From Myxococcales bacterium (GTDB lineage: Bacteria; Myxococcota_A; Polyangia; Polyangiales; Polyangiaceae), in NCBI GenBank assembly GCA_016794345.1, contig JAEUKE010000248.1, positions 62,001 to 126,000 of the forward strand: a DNA stretch of 64,000 nucleotides, given 5' to 3'. Shown here piece after piece: positions 7,515 to 16,185 of this stretch. Both the position numbers and the translations under genes were made by a program. The notes under the pieces were generated by a model that made no database searches, was not told the origin of the DNA, and saw nothing but the letters and a program-made list of their open reading frames with translations. Positions within the stretch are counted from its first letter, which is position 1; each line of letters begins with the position of its first letter.

Positions 7515-10231
7515 TTCGGAGAGGTGTCGAGGGTATGGGAAAGGTCTGGACGATGATGAGCGGTGATTCCCGTGAGTTCCTCCCCCTTGTCCTGGCGCTC
7601 GCGCTCGCCGGTTGCGGCGACGACTCCGGTACGGGTGGCGGCTCGACGACGGGCACGTGGTCGACGAGCTCTGGCACCTCCGGTCAAGGCGGCTCGACCG
7701 TGACCGGGCAGGGCGGCTCGGGCGGGGAGGGCGGCATGATCACGATCGGACCTTGCGTCGAGGCCGAGGGCCCTGGGGCGAGCGGGACCGACCAATGGCA
7801 AGACGGCGCCGACACCGCGAGCGTCGTGATCGGCGGTGACGACGCCTGCGCGCGCTCGTACGAGCTGTCGACCACGGCTCCGCTGCGGGACAATAACCCC
7901 ACCAATCCACGCACGTACGTCGAAATGGCCGGGCAGCCCGTGGTCCGCACGAAAAACGATCTCTTCGATGCCCTCTACGCGCTCGCCATCGAGGAGAGCC
8001 GCGAGGACAGCGTCGACTCCATCTCGGACTTCGCGTTCAACGGCGGCCAGCCCATCCCGTGTCCCGCCGGCGGTTGCTTCGAGACCGGCCGGCTCTGGAA
8101 GTACGTCTGGACACGCGACACCGCCTACTCGGTCGCCCTCGGGCTCGGGAGGCTAGACCCGACCCGAGCGAGGAACTCCTTGGAGTTCAAGACGAGCACC
8201 TGGCGCGACGGGACGCGCCTGGAGATCGTGCAGGACACGGGCTCGGGGGGCAGCTGGCCGGTCTCGACGGACCGCGTCGTGTGGGCCCTCGGCGCGTGGG
8301 AGCTGCTCAAGTTCCTCTCCGGCGCGGAGCGCACGGCCTTCCGCGCCAAAGCCTTCGAGGCGCTGAAGAACACGATCGAGCGCGACAGGCTCGCGGTGTT
8401 CGACGCCCGCTCGGGGCTCTACCGCGGCGAGCAGTCGTTCCTGGATTGGCGTGAGCAGTCCTACCCGGGCTGGACCGCGACCGACACGGCGCAGATCGCC
8501 ATGAGCAAGTCGCTCGTCACGAACGTGCTCCACCTGCGCGCCCTCGAGATCTCGGCGGCGCTCGCGACCGAGGAGGGCGACGGCGCCGCGAGTCAGAAGT
8601 ACGCCGGGTGGGCAGACGATCTGCGCTCGTCGATCCGGTCGCGCTTCTGGCTCGAGGAACGCCAGCTCTTCAGCACCTTCATCACGACCGAGCTCGACTC
8701 GGCTCCTGCCTCTCGGTTCGACCTGCTTGGGTCGGCGCTGGCGGTGCTGTCGGGCGCGGCCACCCCTGAGCAGGCCCGGGAGAGCGTCGCCCATTACCCC
8801 CACCTCCCGAAGGGCGCCGCGGTCATCTGGCCGCAGCAGCAGAGCACGCCCATCTACCACAACCGGGCGATCTGGCCTTTTGTCTCGGCGTATTTCCTCA
8901 AGGCGGCGGCCAGCGTCGACAACGCGGACGCGATCGACAACGCAGTCCGAGCGTTGGTCCGCGGGGCTGCCATGAACCTCTCCAACATGGAGAATTTCGA
9001 GGCGGTCACCGGGGCGAACTGGCTGGACGAGGGCCCGACCTCGGGGCCCGTGGTCAACTCGCAGCGCCAGCTGTGGAGCGTCGCCGGCTACCTCTCGATG
9101 GTCGAGGAGGTGATCTTCGGCCTCGAGGCCACGCAGACGGGCATTCGCTTCCTTCCGAAGATCACCCGCGACATGCGGCGTACTCTCTTCTCGGGCGCGG
9201 ACTCGATCGCGCTCTCGAACATCCGCTACCGCGGGAAGCGCGTCGCCGTGGTGGTCGAGCTCCCGCCGGCGGACACCGATAACGGCGTGCTCACGGTGAG
9301 CGGCGTTCGCCTCAACGGCGCCGAGGTCGGGACCGACTTCGTCGACGAGGCCGCGCTCCAGGACGACAACCTCTTCCAGATCACCTTGACCGCCGGCTCG
9401 CCGGCTTCGGCCGGCATCACCCTCGTCGACGAGGCGGCGATCGCCGACTACAGGAACGTGTTCGGCCCGAGGACGCCCACCCTCACGGGGCTCGCCATCG
9501 TCGGCGATCGCATCCAGGTCGGCTGGGACCTCGGCGGTGAGACCGCCGGTGACGTGACGGTGAATGTCTATCGTGACGGGGTCGCGGTCGCTTCGGGGTT
9601 GCCCGGCTCGACCACCTCCTTCGTCGATCCGGGCAGCGGCGCGCACGCGACGACCTCGTATTGTTACACCGTCGAGACGGTCTACTCGTCGGGGAACGCC
9701 TCCCAGCGCGCGCGCCCGGCCTGTTATTGGGGGCCCGGAAACGCACGGATTCAATCGTTCGGCGCGCAAGGCTTCAGCGCCGTCGGAGGTAACCTGGTCT
9801 TCAACTATGGCCGATGGCACTACGAGGGCTGGGGAGAGCCGAGCCACACGCTCTCCGTCGGTGCGGTGACGGCCGCGCAGTCCGGCCGCCATCTGTTCCA
9901 GGTCGTCGCCGGGAACGGCGCAGGCGGCTTCACGACGGGGATCACCTGCGGCCAGAAGGCCATCGAGATCTACGACGGCCAGACGCTCGTCGGGTCGGGC
10001 CAGCTCGTCATGCCTCACCTCGGCGCATGGAGCGAATGGCGCGACTCGGCGTTCGTGTCCGCCGATCTGCAGGCAGGAAAGACCTACTCCGTCGTCATCC
10101 GCGAGAATGCGAACTCGGGCAACATGTCGGACCTCGACCACTTCTCGCTTTATGGTGGAACGGGCGGCACCGGTGGTCGGTTCAACAACGTGAACATCGC
10201 CGAGCTCAAGGTCCTGGCGATGGGCCAGTGA
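7511..10231 (+). CDS. Lipoprotein glycosidase of the six-hairpin (alpha/alpha)6 type with FnIII and CBM-like modules
   Basis: 906 residues from the ATG that overlaps the amylase stop; ATGs at 7535 and 7553 would also leave a workable signal peptide. The lipobox is LALALAGC, followed by a Gly/Ser/Thr linker. Residues about 130-600 look like an (alpha/alpha)6 glycosidase: KYVWTRDTAYSVALGLG near 200 (the WxRD motif of GH15/GH63-like enzymes), VIWPQQQSTPIYHNRAIWPF, and repeated helix pairs. A fibronectin type III-like domain is at 657-741 and a CBM6/35-like beta-sandwich fills the C-terminus. The exact GH family is not assigned. Coupling with the amylase suggests it releases glucose from maltooligosaccharides or attacks branches. 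Confidence 0.75.
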   Translation: MIRRGVEGMGKVWTMMSGDSREFLPLVLALALAGCGDDSGTGGGSTTGTWSTSSGTSGQGGSTVTGQGGSGGEGGMITIGPCVEAEGPGASGTDQWQDGADTASVVIGGDDACARSYELSTTAPLRDNNPTNPRTYVEMAGQPVVRTKNDLFDALYALAIEESREDSVDSISDFAFNGGQPIPCPAGGCFETGRLWKYVWTRDTAYSVALGLGRLDPTRARNSLEFKTSTWRDGTRLEIVQDTGSGGSWPVSTDRVVWALGAWELLKFLSGAERTAFRAKAFEALKNTIERDRLAVFDARSGLYRGEQSFLDWREQSYPGWTATDTAQIAMSKSLVTNVLHLRALEISAALATEEGDGAASQKYAGWADDLRSSIRSRFWLEERQLFSTFITTELDSAPASRFDLLGSALAVLSGAATPEQARESVAHYPHLPKGAAVIWPQQQSTPIYHNRAIWPFVSAYFLKAAASVDNADAIDNAVRALVRGAAMNLSNMENFEAVTGANWLDEGPTSGPVVNSQRQLWSVAGYLSMVEEVIFGLEATQTGIRFLPKITRDMRRTLFSGADSIALSNIRYRGKRVAVVVELPPADTDNGVLTVSGVRLNGAEVGTDFVDEAALQDDNLFQITLTAGSPASAGITLVDEAAIADYRNVFGPRTPTLTGLAIVGDRIQVGWDLGGETAGDVTVNVYRDGVAVASGLPGSTTSFVDPGSGAHATTSYCYTVETVYSSGNASQRARPACYWGPGNARIQSFGAQGFSAVGGNLVFNYGRWHYEGWGEPSHTLSVGAVTAAQSGRHLFQVVAGNGAGGFTTGITCGQKAIEIYDGQTLVGSGQLVMPHLGAWSEWRDSAFVSADLQAGKTYSVVIRENANSGNMSDLDHFSLYGGTGGTGGRFNNVNIAELKVLAMGQ

Positions 10232-10251
10232 CGGGTGGCCCCCCTCGGGCG

Positions 10252-11820
10252 TCAGGCCTCTTCCGTGGGCGAGAGCTCGAGCGGCATGCGCTCGATACGG
10301 GAGCCGTTCTCGGTCCACCAGGCCTCGGCTCGGGGCTCCGTCCACGGGCTCTCGACGCGGATCGTCGCGAGCCTCGCCTGCACCTCGGCCATGCTCGCGG
10401 GTCGCTCTCCTGGAGCCTTCTTCAGGCAGTCGAGCACGATGGCGTCGAGCTCGCGCGGGACCGCCGCTGACCGAGTCGACGGAGCGGCAGGCTCATCGTG
10501 GACGTGCCGAACGATCATCTGCATCGGAGACTCGGCTTCGAACACCAGCTCCCCCGTCAGCAGCCAATAGGCGACACAGCCGAACGCGTAGATGTCGACC
10601 CGCGCGTCGGAGGCCGCAGACACCGCGAGCTCCGGCGCGATGAACGCAGGCGTGCCGAGGATGGCGTTGGCTTGGGTCAACGTCGCGCCTCTTGCTTTGG
10701 TGTCGCCGTCCGCCATCGCGCGAACGAGGCCGAAGTCGAGCACCTTCACGAAGTCGTGTTTCAAGCCATACCGGCAGAGGAGGATGTTCGCCGGCTTGAT
10801 GTCGCGGTGGACGAGCCCGCGACGGTGGGCCTCTTCGAGGGACTCGCAGATTTGCGCCAGGACGAAGACCGCCCGCTCGGGCGGCAGCGGACCTGTCGCT
10901 CGCACGAGGTTCTCGAGGTCGACCCCGTCGAGCAGCTCCATCGCGTAATAGAAGGTGCCGTCCTCGCTCTGGCCGAAGTCGTAGAGCGCGATCGTATTGG
11001 GCGCGCGGAGCGCCGCGGTGGCGCGTGCTTCGCGCTCGAAGCGCTTCAGACGGTCGGCGTCGTGGTCGGCGCCCGGCCGCATCAGCTTGATGGCGGCGGG
11101 GCGAGCGAGCAGGTCGTGCTCGGCTCGCCAGACCTCCCCCATTCCTCCTTCGCCGAGCTTCTCCACCAAGCGATAGCTCCCCATGCGCCGCGCGGCGGTG
11201 ACGCTCCTCGCGAGACCGTGCAGGACGCGGCTGATCGCCGTCGCACCGAGCGCCGCGCCGAGCGGTCCCGCCGTGATCGCGACCCACTGCGGCAGGCTTG
11301 GGTTCGGGTTGCCGTGCGCTAGCGTGATCAGGAGCCCCAGCGGCTCCATGGCCGCCGACGCCAGAGAGACGGCGAGCGTTCGGCCTGGCGGCATGGGAAT
11401 GAGCGCCGCGAACACCAGGATCAAGAGGGCCACGGGTGAAGTCTCGCGGAAGCCGTCGTCCGGCATCCACGGGACGAGGTGGCGCATCGTCGCGATGAGC
11501 AGCGCGAGGATGACCTGGTAGCCGAAGCCGATGTCGAGGCGTCGCTCGACGGAGACGCGTTCGTTCGTGAGGAGCCAGCTCAGCGCGAGCGAAAGCCCGA
11601 TGACGATGCTGATGATGACGATCGTCGTGCCCCGCGCGGCGCGGATCGCCGAGCCCTCGGGGGCCAAGAGCAACATGATGATCAGCGCGACGGCAGGCAA
11701 CACCGCCGCTCCGCGGGCGATCAAGCGAAGGCGCCGGATCGACTCGAGCTTCGGGTCGCCGAAGGTGGGGCTCGAGCCGGAGGCTCGGTGGAAGACCTCT
11801 TTGACGAGCCGGTCGCTCAC
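10252..11820 (-). CDS. Membrane Ser/Thr protein kinase with N-terminal TM domain
   Basis: 522 residues, GTG start three bases after the upstream stop. About five or six TM helices lie between 36 and 196 (e.g. LPAVALIIMLLLA, ALLILVFAALIP), and a Hanks kinase occupies 216-480. Visible motifs: P-loop LGEGGMGEV, AIKLM Lys, HRDIKPANILL, DFGLV, and IAPE after the activation loop. This is the reverse of the usual PknB order (kinase first, TM last). There is no recognisable extracellular sensor; the TM block itself may sense. The gene is convergent with the glycosidase gene and the last of a three-gene minus-strand set with the Sel1 protein and AAA ATPase. Confidence 0.88.
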   Translation of the reverse strand: MSDRLVKEVFHRASGSSPTFGDPKLESIRRLRLIARGAAVLPAVALIIMLLLAPEGSAIRAARGTTIVIISIVIGLSLALSWLLTNERVSVERRLDIGFGYQVILALLIATMRHLVPWMPDDGFRETSPVALLILVFAALIPMPPGRTLAVSLASAAMEPLGLLITLAHGNPNPSLPQWVAITAGPLGAALGATAISRVLHGLARSVTAARRMGSYRLVEKLGEGGMGEVWRAEHDLLARPAAIKLMRPGADHDADRLKRFEREARATAALRAPNTIALYDFGQSEDGTFYYAMELLDGVDLENLVRATGPLPPERAVFVLAQICESLEEAHRRGLVHRDIKPANILLCRYGLKHDFVKVLDFGLVRAMADGDTKARGATLTQANAILGTPAFIAPELAVSAASDARVDIYAFGCVAYWLLTGELVFEAESPMQMIVRHVHDEPAAPSTRSAAVPRELDAIVLDCLKKAPGERPASMAEVQARLATIRVESPWTEPRAEAWWTENGSRIERMPLELSPTEEA

Positions 11821-11823
11821 GGC

Positions 11824-13038
11824 TCAGTTCGTGACGTAGCGAGCCGGCTCGAGCCCCTGCGCTTCCGCCAGCGTCTCCCAGTCGAAGCCGAGCTCTTCCG
11901 CCAGAGAGAAGAAGGAGCGAGCCTTGTCCTCGTCGGCGGAGACCTCGTCACCGCGCGCGTACACGACGCCCAAGACCGCCGCGGCGCGGCCGTGGCCGGC
12001 CTCCGCGGCGCGCTGGTAGTAGGTGATGCCCTTCGTCACGTCGCGCTCGACCGCGTTGCCTGTGAAGTACATCCCGCCGAGGTTGGCGAGGGCCCGCGCG
12101 TTGCCACGCTCCGCGGCGCGCACGAGCCAATCGTGCGAGGCCTTCTCGTTCGGCTCCGTGCCGATGCCCTGACCGTACATCGCGTAGAGCTCGAAGGCGG
12201 CCTCCGGGTGGCCGTTCTGCGCGGCGCGGGCGTGCCACTCGATGGCCTCCGCGTGGTTCTGCGGCACGCCGTGGCCCCAGAAGGAGAGCAGCGCTCGGAG
12301 ATACGCAGCCTCGCCGAATGGATCGTGTCTCAGCGCCGCCTCGACGAGGTGAGCGCATGGGGAGGCGGTGGACGTGCGCCGATCACGCCACAGGAGCTGC
12401 GCGCCCGCGAGCGCGAAGGTCGGGCCGCCGCGATCTCGTGCCGCTTCGAGCGCTTCCACGAGCAGGCCCTCGAGCTCGTCGAGCAGCTCCGGGCGCACCG
12501 GGGACAGGCCGATCATCTTGTCGGTGTCGCGGAACGCGAGCGCGAGCTGGGCGGACGACGCGGCCTCGAGCAGGTCCTGGGCGTCGCCTCCGGCGAGCGC
12601 GGCGCGTAGCGCCGCGGCCTTGTCCGCGACGTCTTCCGTGCGGGGATCGGCGTCCTTCGGACCGCGGACGCGAGGGGAGGGCGGCGGCGTCGTGGCCTTG
12701 GTGAGCGACGCCTTTCGCGCGGGCGCAGCGGTCGTCCGCGCGGCGGCCTTCTTTCGTGCCGTCTTCTGGAGCGGCGCGGCTCTGTTGGGCGCGACCTTGG
12801 CGGCGGCCTTCTCGGGCGCGGTCTTCTTTGGCGGCGCCGTCTTCTTGGTGGCGGTCTTCTTCGGCGCCACGGTCTTCTTCGGCGCTGCGGTCTTCTTTGG
12901 CGCCGCGGCCTTGTCGGTTGCGCGCTTCTTCTTCGGGGCAGCGACCTTCTTGGGCGTAGCAGCCTTCTTCGAGCTCCCGCTCTTCACGGGTCGCTTCTTG
13001 CTGCTCGCCGAGGACCGCTTCGCCGTTGCCTTCGCCAT
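11824..13038 (-). CDS. Histone H1-like Lys/Ala/Pro-rich tail fused to Sel1 repeats
   Basis: 404 residues from ATG 13038; the longer frame upstream is unconvincing. Residues 1-115 are repeats built on AAPKKT/ATKKT/APKK units, strongly basic and disordered, like the C-terminal tail of histone H1 or bacterial AlgR3/Hc1-type DNA-binding tails. Residues 125-400 hold a helical segment, then five or so Sel1-like repeats (AIEWHARAAQNGHPEAAFEL, WLVRAAERGNARALANLG, YYQRAAEAGHGRAAAVLG), which are protein-protein interaction solenoids. The tail should bind DNA or RNA while the Sel1 array recruits a partner. It sits between an AAA ATPase gene and a Ser/Thr kinase gene on the same strand. Confidence 0.75.
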   Translation of the reverse strand: MAKATAKRSSASSKKRPVKSGSSKKAATPKKVAAPKKKRATDKAAAPKKTAAPKKTVAPKKTATKKTAPPKKTAPEKAAAKVAPNRAAPLQKTARKKAAARTTAAPARKASLTKATTPPPSPRVRGPKDADPRTEDVADKAAALRAALAGGDAQDLLEAASSAQLALAFRDTDKMIGLSPVRPELLDELEGLLVEALEAARDRGGPTFALAGAQLLWRDRRTSTASPCAHLVEAALRHDPFGEAAYLRALLSFWGHGVPQNHAEAIEWHARAAQNGHPEAAFELYAMYGQGIGTEPNEKASHDWLVRAAERGNARALANLGGMYFTGNAVERDVTKGITYYQRAAEAGHGRAAAVLGVVYARGDEVSADEDKARSFFSLAEELGFDWETLAEAQGLEPARYVTN

Positions 13039-13096
13039 GATGCCGGATGCGCAGCGTACACGAACTCGGCGGAGCGCAAGAAGGTCCGCAAGCACC

Positions 13097-14230
13097 TCAC
13101 GGCCGCGTGCGTTTGCGCGCGCGCGCCTTCACCGCGGTCGGCTCGCCTTGCGTGACCCGCGTGGCGCCGGCGATGCGCTCGAAATAGAGGAGCGAGTCCG
13201 GATCCTTGATGGCCTCCACCAGCAGCGTGGAGTGGGTGGTGACGATGATCTGCATGCGCTGCGATGCCTGCTTCAAGAGCTCGGCGATGACGGGGATGAT
13301 GCTCGCGTCGAGCCCCAGCTCCGGCTCCTCGATGCAGACGAGGGGAGGGGGCTGCGGGTCGAGCAGGATCGCCAGGAGGGCCAGGTACCGAAGCGTTCCG
13401 TCGGAGAGCCGGGCGGCCGAGACGATCCAGGAGCGCTCCTGCCCCGTCGACTCCACGTGCTCGTGCAGGACGATCTCGAGCGTCCCCGCCTCGACCCGCG
13501 TCTCGAAGTCGTCGAAGGTCTCGGAGAGCAGCCGGAAGTGGTCGACCAGGTGTCGCTTCATCTTCGGCTGGTGGCGCAGCCGGTTGAGCACGAGCGCGAG
13601 GTTGGCGAAGTCCTCCTGGATCTCGCCGCTCATGAGATCGGCGCGCTGCGGTCCGCGCAGGATGCAGTCGCGTCCGAACGTCCACCCGCGGTAGAGCCGG
13701 ATGGCGCGGTAGGCGTCGCCCACGCCGCTCAGCTCCGGGTACCGATTGGGGGCCCGGATCTGCGACAGGACGGACTGGTGCGGATCGAGCTGCCGCCTGC
13801 CGAGCTGGTCCTCCACGCCGCGACTGCGGACGATGGGGCCGTGGGTCGTGTTCATGAAGAAGAACTCGCCGTCAGACGAATCCGCCGGGAAGATTCGCTC
13901 GAAGTCGACCACGGCGCGCACGCCGTCGATGCCGATCTCGAGCCGATGGGCGACGTTCGCTTTGAGGCTCGGGAGGCCGAGCGTCGCGGTGACGGCGAGC
14001 TGCTCGGGCGCGAAGTCCTTGTAGACCCAGGCGTGCACGCCACCGTTCTGGCGCATGTACCGCTCGACGTCGCTCGGGCAGGCGCGAAGCAGCCCGATCG
14101 TGTCGAGGAGGTTCGTCTTGCCCGACCCGTTGGGCCCGACCAAGACGTTGAGGTTGCCGAGGGCAATCGTGACGCTGCCCCCGAACGAGAGCACGTTCTC
14201 CAGGGTGAGCGAGCGGATGAGGCGCTTCAC
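13097..14230 (-). CDS. AAA ATPase, RecF/OLD-like ABC-type ATPase
   Basis: 377 residues. Walker A is VGPNGSGKTNLLDTI at about 32, there is a Q-loop/coiled middle section, an ABC-type signature RLSDGTLRYLALLAI, Walker B LVCIEEPELGL, and the H-loop IIVTTHS. The two halves are joined without the long SMC coil, as in RecF/OLD-like stand-alone ATPases (AAA_21 type). No nuclease (TOPRIM) domain follows, unlike OLD enzymes. The basic C-terminus VKARARKRTRP may touch nucleic acid. Similar ATPases work in DNA repair or in two-gene defence systems, but no toxin or nuclease partner is adjacent; the neighbours are the Sel1/histone-like gene and a kinase. Confidence 0.75.
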   Translation of the reverse strand: MKRLIRSLTLENVLSFGGSVTIALGNLNVLVGPNGSGKTNLLDTIGLLRACPSDVERYMRQNGGVHAWVYKDFAPEQLAVTATLGLPSLKANVAHRLEIGIDGVRAVVDFERIFPADSSDGEFFFMNTTHGPIVRSRGVEDQLGRRQLDPHQSVLSQIRAPNRYPELSGVGDAYRAIRLYRGWTFGRDCILRGPQRADLMSGEIQEDFANLALVLNRLRHQPKMKRHLVDHFRLLSETFDDFETRVEAGTLEIVLHEHVESTGQERSWIVSAARLSDGTLRYLALLAILLDPQPPPLVCIEEPELGLDASIIPVIAELLKQASQRMQIIVTTHSTLLVEAIKDPDSLLYFERIAGATRVTQGEPTAVKARARKRTRP

Positions 14231-14275
14231 GTTTCTGCCCTATCGTAAGCTGAAAGCGTAGGATGGCGGGCGCTC

Positions 14276-15118
14276 ATGGAGAAGCTCCTGCCGGTCGCTC
14301 TGGGGGTCATCATGCTCGGGCTCGGCCTGAGCCTGACGCTGACGGACTTCAAGCGCGTGATCGAATATCCGCGCGCGGTCGTCGTGGGCCTCGTCTGCCA
14401 GATGGTGCTCTTGCCGGCGGTCTGTTTCGGGATCGCGAGGACCTTCGCGCTCCCGCCCGAGCTCGCGGTTGGCCTCATGCTCCTCGCGGCCTCGCCGGGC
14501 GGGGCGACGGCGAACCTCTACAGTCACCTCGCGAAGGGGGACGTCGCCCTGAACATCACGTTGACCGCGGTGAACAGCCTGCTCTCCATCGCGACGATGC
14601 CCTTCATCATCGAGCTCAGCACGGCGAGCTTCCTCGCGCAGGAGCAGAAGGTCCCGCTGCAGTTCGGCAAGGTGCTCCAGGTCTTCGCGATCGTCCTCGT
14701 CCCCGTGATCATCGGCATGGTCGTCCGCTCCAAGAACGCGGCAGCCGCGGCGAAGCTGGAGAAGCCCGTGCGCATCCTCTCGGCGCTCTTCCTCGTCGCC
14801 GTGATCATGGGCTCGGTGCTCGCCGAGCGGGCGAACCTGGGCGAGTACTTCCGGCAGGTCGGGCTGGCGGCGCTCGCCTTCAACCTCGCGAGCATGGCGG
14901 TCGGCTATTTCGTGCCCAAGCTCTTCGGCGTGATCGAGAAGCAGGCGATCGCCATCGGGATGGAGATCGGTATCCACAACGGCACGCTGGCGATGGCCAT
15001 CGCCACGACCGTGCTCGAGAGCCCGGTCATGCGGATCCCGGCGGCCATCTACAGCCTGATCATGTTCTTCACGGCGGCCGCGTTCGGCACCTACGTGGCG
15101 AGGCGCGTCACGGCTTGA
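14276..15118 (+). CDS. Bile acid:sodium symporter (BASS) family transporter
   Basis: 280 residues with about nine or ten hydrophobic helices and little else, as is usual for this family. Recognisable parts are LGLGLSLTLTDFKRV in the first re-entrant segment, LLAASPGGATANLYSHLAKGDVALNITLTAVNS (substrate/sodium-site region, given in part), and EIGIHNGTLAMAIATTVL. Family members co-transport organic anions with sodium in the inner membrane; the substrate here is unknown. Its stop overlaps the end of the convergent DUF4150 gene by 11 bp. Confidence 0.88.
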   Translation: MEKLLPVALGVIMLGLGLSLTLTDFKRVIEYPRAVVVGLVCQMVLLPAVCFGIARTFALPPELAVGLMLLAASPGGATANLYSHLAKGDVALNITLTAVNSLLSIATMPFIIELSTASFLAQEQKVPLQFGKVLQVFAIVLVPVIIGMVVRSKNAAAAAKLEKPVRILSALFLVAVIMGSVLAERANLGEYFRQVGLAALAFNLASMAVGYFVPKLFGVIEKQAIAIGMEIGIHNGTLAMAIATTVLESPVMRIPAAIYSLIMFFTAAAFGTYVARRVTA

Positions 15119-15494
15119 GGATGATGACCTTGAACTGGCTCGGGACCACGGTCATCCCGGGCGAGTTCAACAGGTTCTGGATGTTCACGGTGGTCATGCG
15201 CGTGGCCGGAAGGCCCATGAGCAACATGGTGAACGCCCCGATGATGTGACGCGTCGGCGCCATGACCGTCTGGGAGATGAGGCCGAGCAAGAGGCCCGGC
15301 GTGTCCCCGACGCTGAACATGGGCATGGTCATGATGTTGTGCGACGGCGTGCACATCCAGAAGATCTTGAACGCCGGCGGGAAGCCCGTCGGCCCGAACG
15401 AGATGTTCGGGTACGGGATGGGGATCATCGGCGGTGTCTTGCAGATATCGGGGAAACCGATATTCACGCCGCCCATTTGAGAGTTGCCGAACAT
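15108..15494 (-). CDS. DUF4150 PAAR-like T6SS spike-tip protein
   Basis: 128 residues, ATG with GGAGG six bases upstream. The sequence follows the DUF4150 pattern throughout: MFGNSQMGGVNIGFPDIC, PPMIPIPYPNISFGPTG, MCTPSHNIMTMPMFSVGD, GAFTMLLMGLPATRMT, VVPSQFKVIIL. DUF4150 proteins are PAAR-like beta-pyramids that cap the VgrG spike and sharpen the puncturing device; Cys and His residues may hold the metal. It carries no C-terminal toxin domain, so it is a bare tip. It is the last gene of the vgrG-headed minus-strand module. Confidence 0.85.
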   Translation of the reverse strand: MFGNSQMGGVNIGFPDICKTPPMIPIPYPNISFGPTGFPPAFKIFWMCTPSHNIMTMPMFSVGDTPGLLLGLISQTVMAPTRHIIGAFTMLLMGLPATRMTTVNIQNLLNSPGMTVVPSQFKVIILKP

Positions 15495-15505
15495 CGCGCC
15501 CTCCT

Positions 15506-16150
15506 TCAGCCGAAGTGAATCTGCTCGCCGTCGACCTTCACCAGGTCCTTCGCGGTCGCGACCATGTTCTCGCTGCGAAGGCTCATCGTCTCTTCGGTGA
15601 GGTAGTCGAGCTGCTTGGCCTTGAGCTGATCGATCTCCTCCACCCGGCGGAAGCTCCGCTTCACACGCTCGCTCACGCGCTCGAAGACCTTGTCGAGCAC
15701 GTTGCCGCGGAGGCGCGTCTCGGCGAGCTCCGCGACTACCCGCGTGCCGAGGGCGACCACGTCCTCCAGCATGAGCTTCGCCGTGTGCGCGTGCATCGCG
15801 AGCTCCTGGCTCACGAGGTTCAGCGCCTTGGGCGTGACGACGTCCACCCCCTCGGCCGCCGTGAGCCGCACCTTGCCCGCGCGCGTCTGGAGGTTCATGT
15901 CGCCCTCCGAGACGAGCGTCGTGTGGGGGCTCTCGCGCTCGAGGACCGCGAGCACGTAAGCCTCCTTGTTCTGGCAGGCGACGAGGACGAAGTCGTGAAG
16001 CTCTGGTGCGACCAGGCAGCTCACGGCTCGGCGGGATCGGAGCTCGCCTCGATCCGTCTGGACCACGAAGACGTCGCCCTCCACTCGGATGACGGGCCCC
16101 ATCGACTGAAAGACCGTTTCCGCTTCCAGCTTGGTCGCGAGGTTCTTCAT
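15506..16150 (-). CDS. DUF3540 protein, T6SS module
   Basis: 214 residues. ATG 16150 was chosen because AAGGAG lies six bases upstream; a GTG five codons earlier overlaps that site. An N-terminal beta-rich domain (VIRVEGDVFVVQTDRG, SCLVAPELHDFVLVAC) is followed by a small spike-like beta section (LVSEGDMNLQTRAGKVRLTA) and a helical end (KVFERVSERVKRSFRRVEEI). This matches DUF3540, which is regularly found between VgrG, DUF2169 and DUF4150 genes; its first half looks like the OB/needle part of VgrG. It probably helps load or brace cargo on the spike. Its biochemical role is not established. Confidence 0.78.
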   Translation of the reverse strand: MKNLATKLEAETVFQSMGPVIRVEGDVFVVQTDRGELRSRRAVSCLVAPELHDFVLVACQNKEAYVLAVLERESPHTTLVSEGDMNLQTRAGKVRLTAAEGVDVVTPKALNLVSQELAMHAHTAKLMLEDVVALGTRVVAELAETRLRGNVLDKVFERVSERVKRSFRRVEEIDQLKAKQLDYLTEETMSLRSENMVATAKDLVKVDGEQIHFG

Positions 16151-16185
16151 GGTCTGCTCCTTCACTCCACCATTCTACCGCGCCG

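Noticed and set aside
8153..10345. Long minus-strand open frame (730 codons) opposite the second glycosidase
   Set aside because: Same shadow effect; no recognisable motif and no ribosome site.
12690..13020. Low-complexity repeats of CTTCTTGGCGCC type
   Set aside because: They encode the AAPKK units of the histone-like tail and are in frame throughout; not an independent DNA repeat.
13097..14230. AAA ATPase as an OLD-type defence nuclease
   Set aside because: No TOPRIM domain in the protein and no nuclease or toxin gene beside it; kept as an unassigned ATPase.
12368..14248. Plus-strand frame of 626 codons opposite the Sel1 and AAA genes
   Set aside because: Composition typical of an antisense shadow; both minus-strand genes have clear domains.
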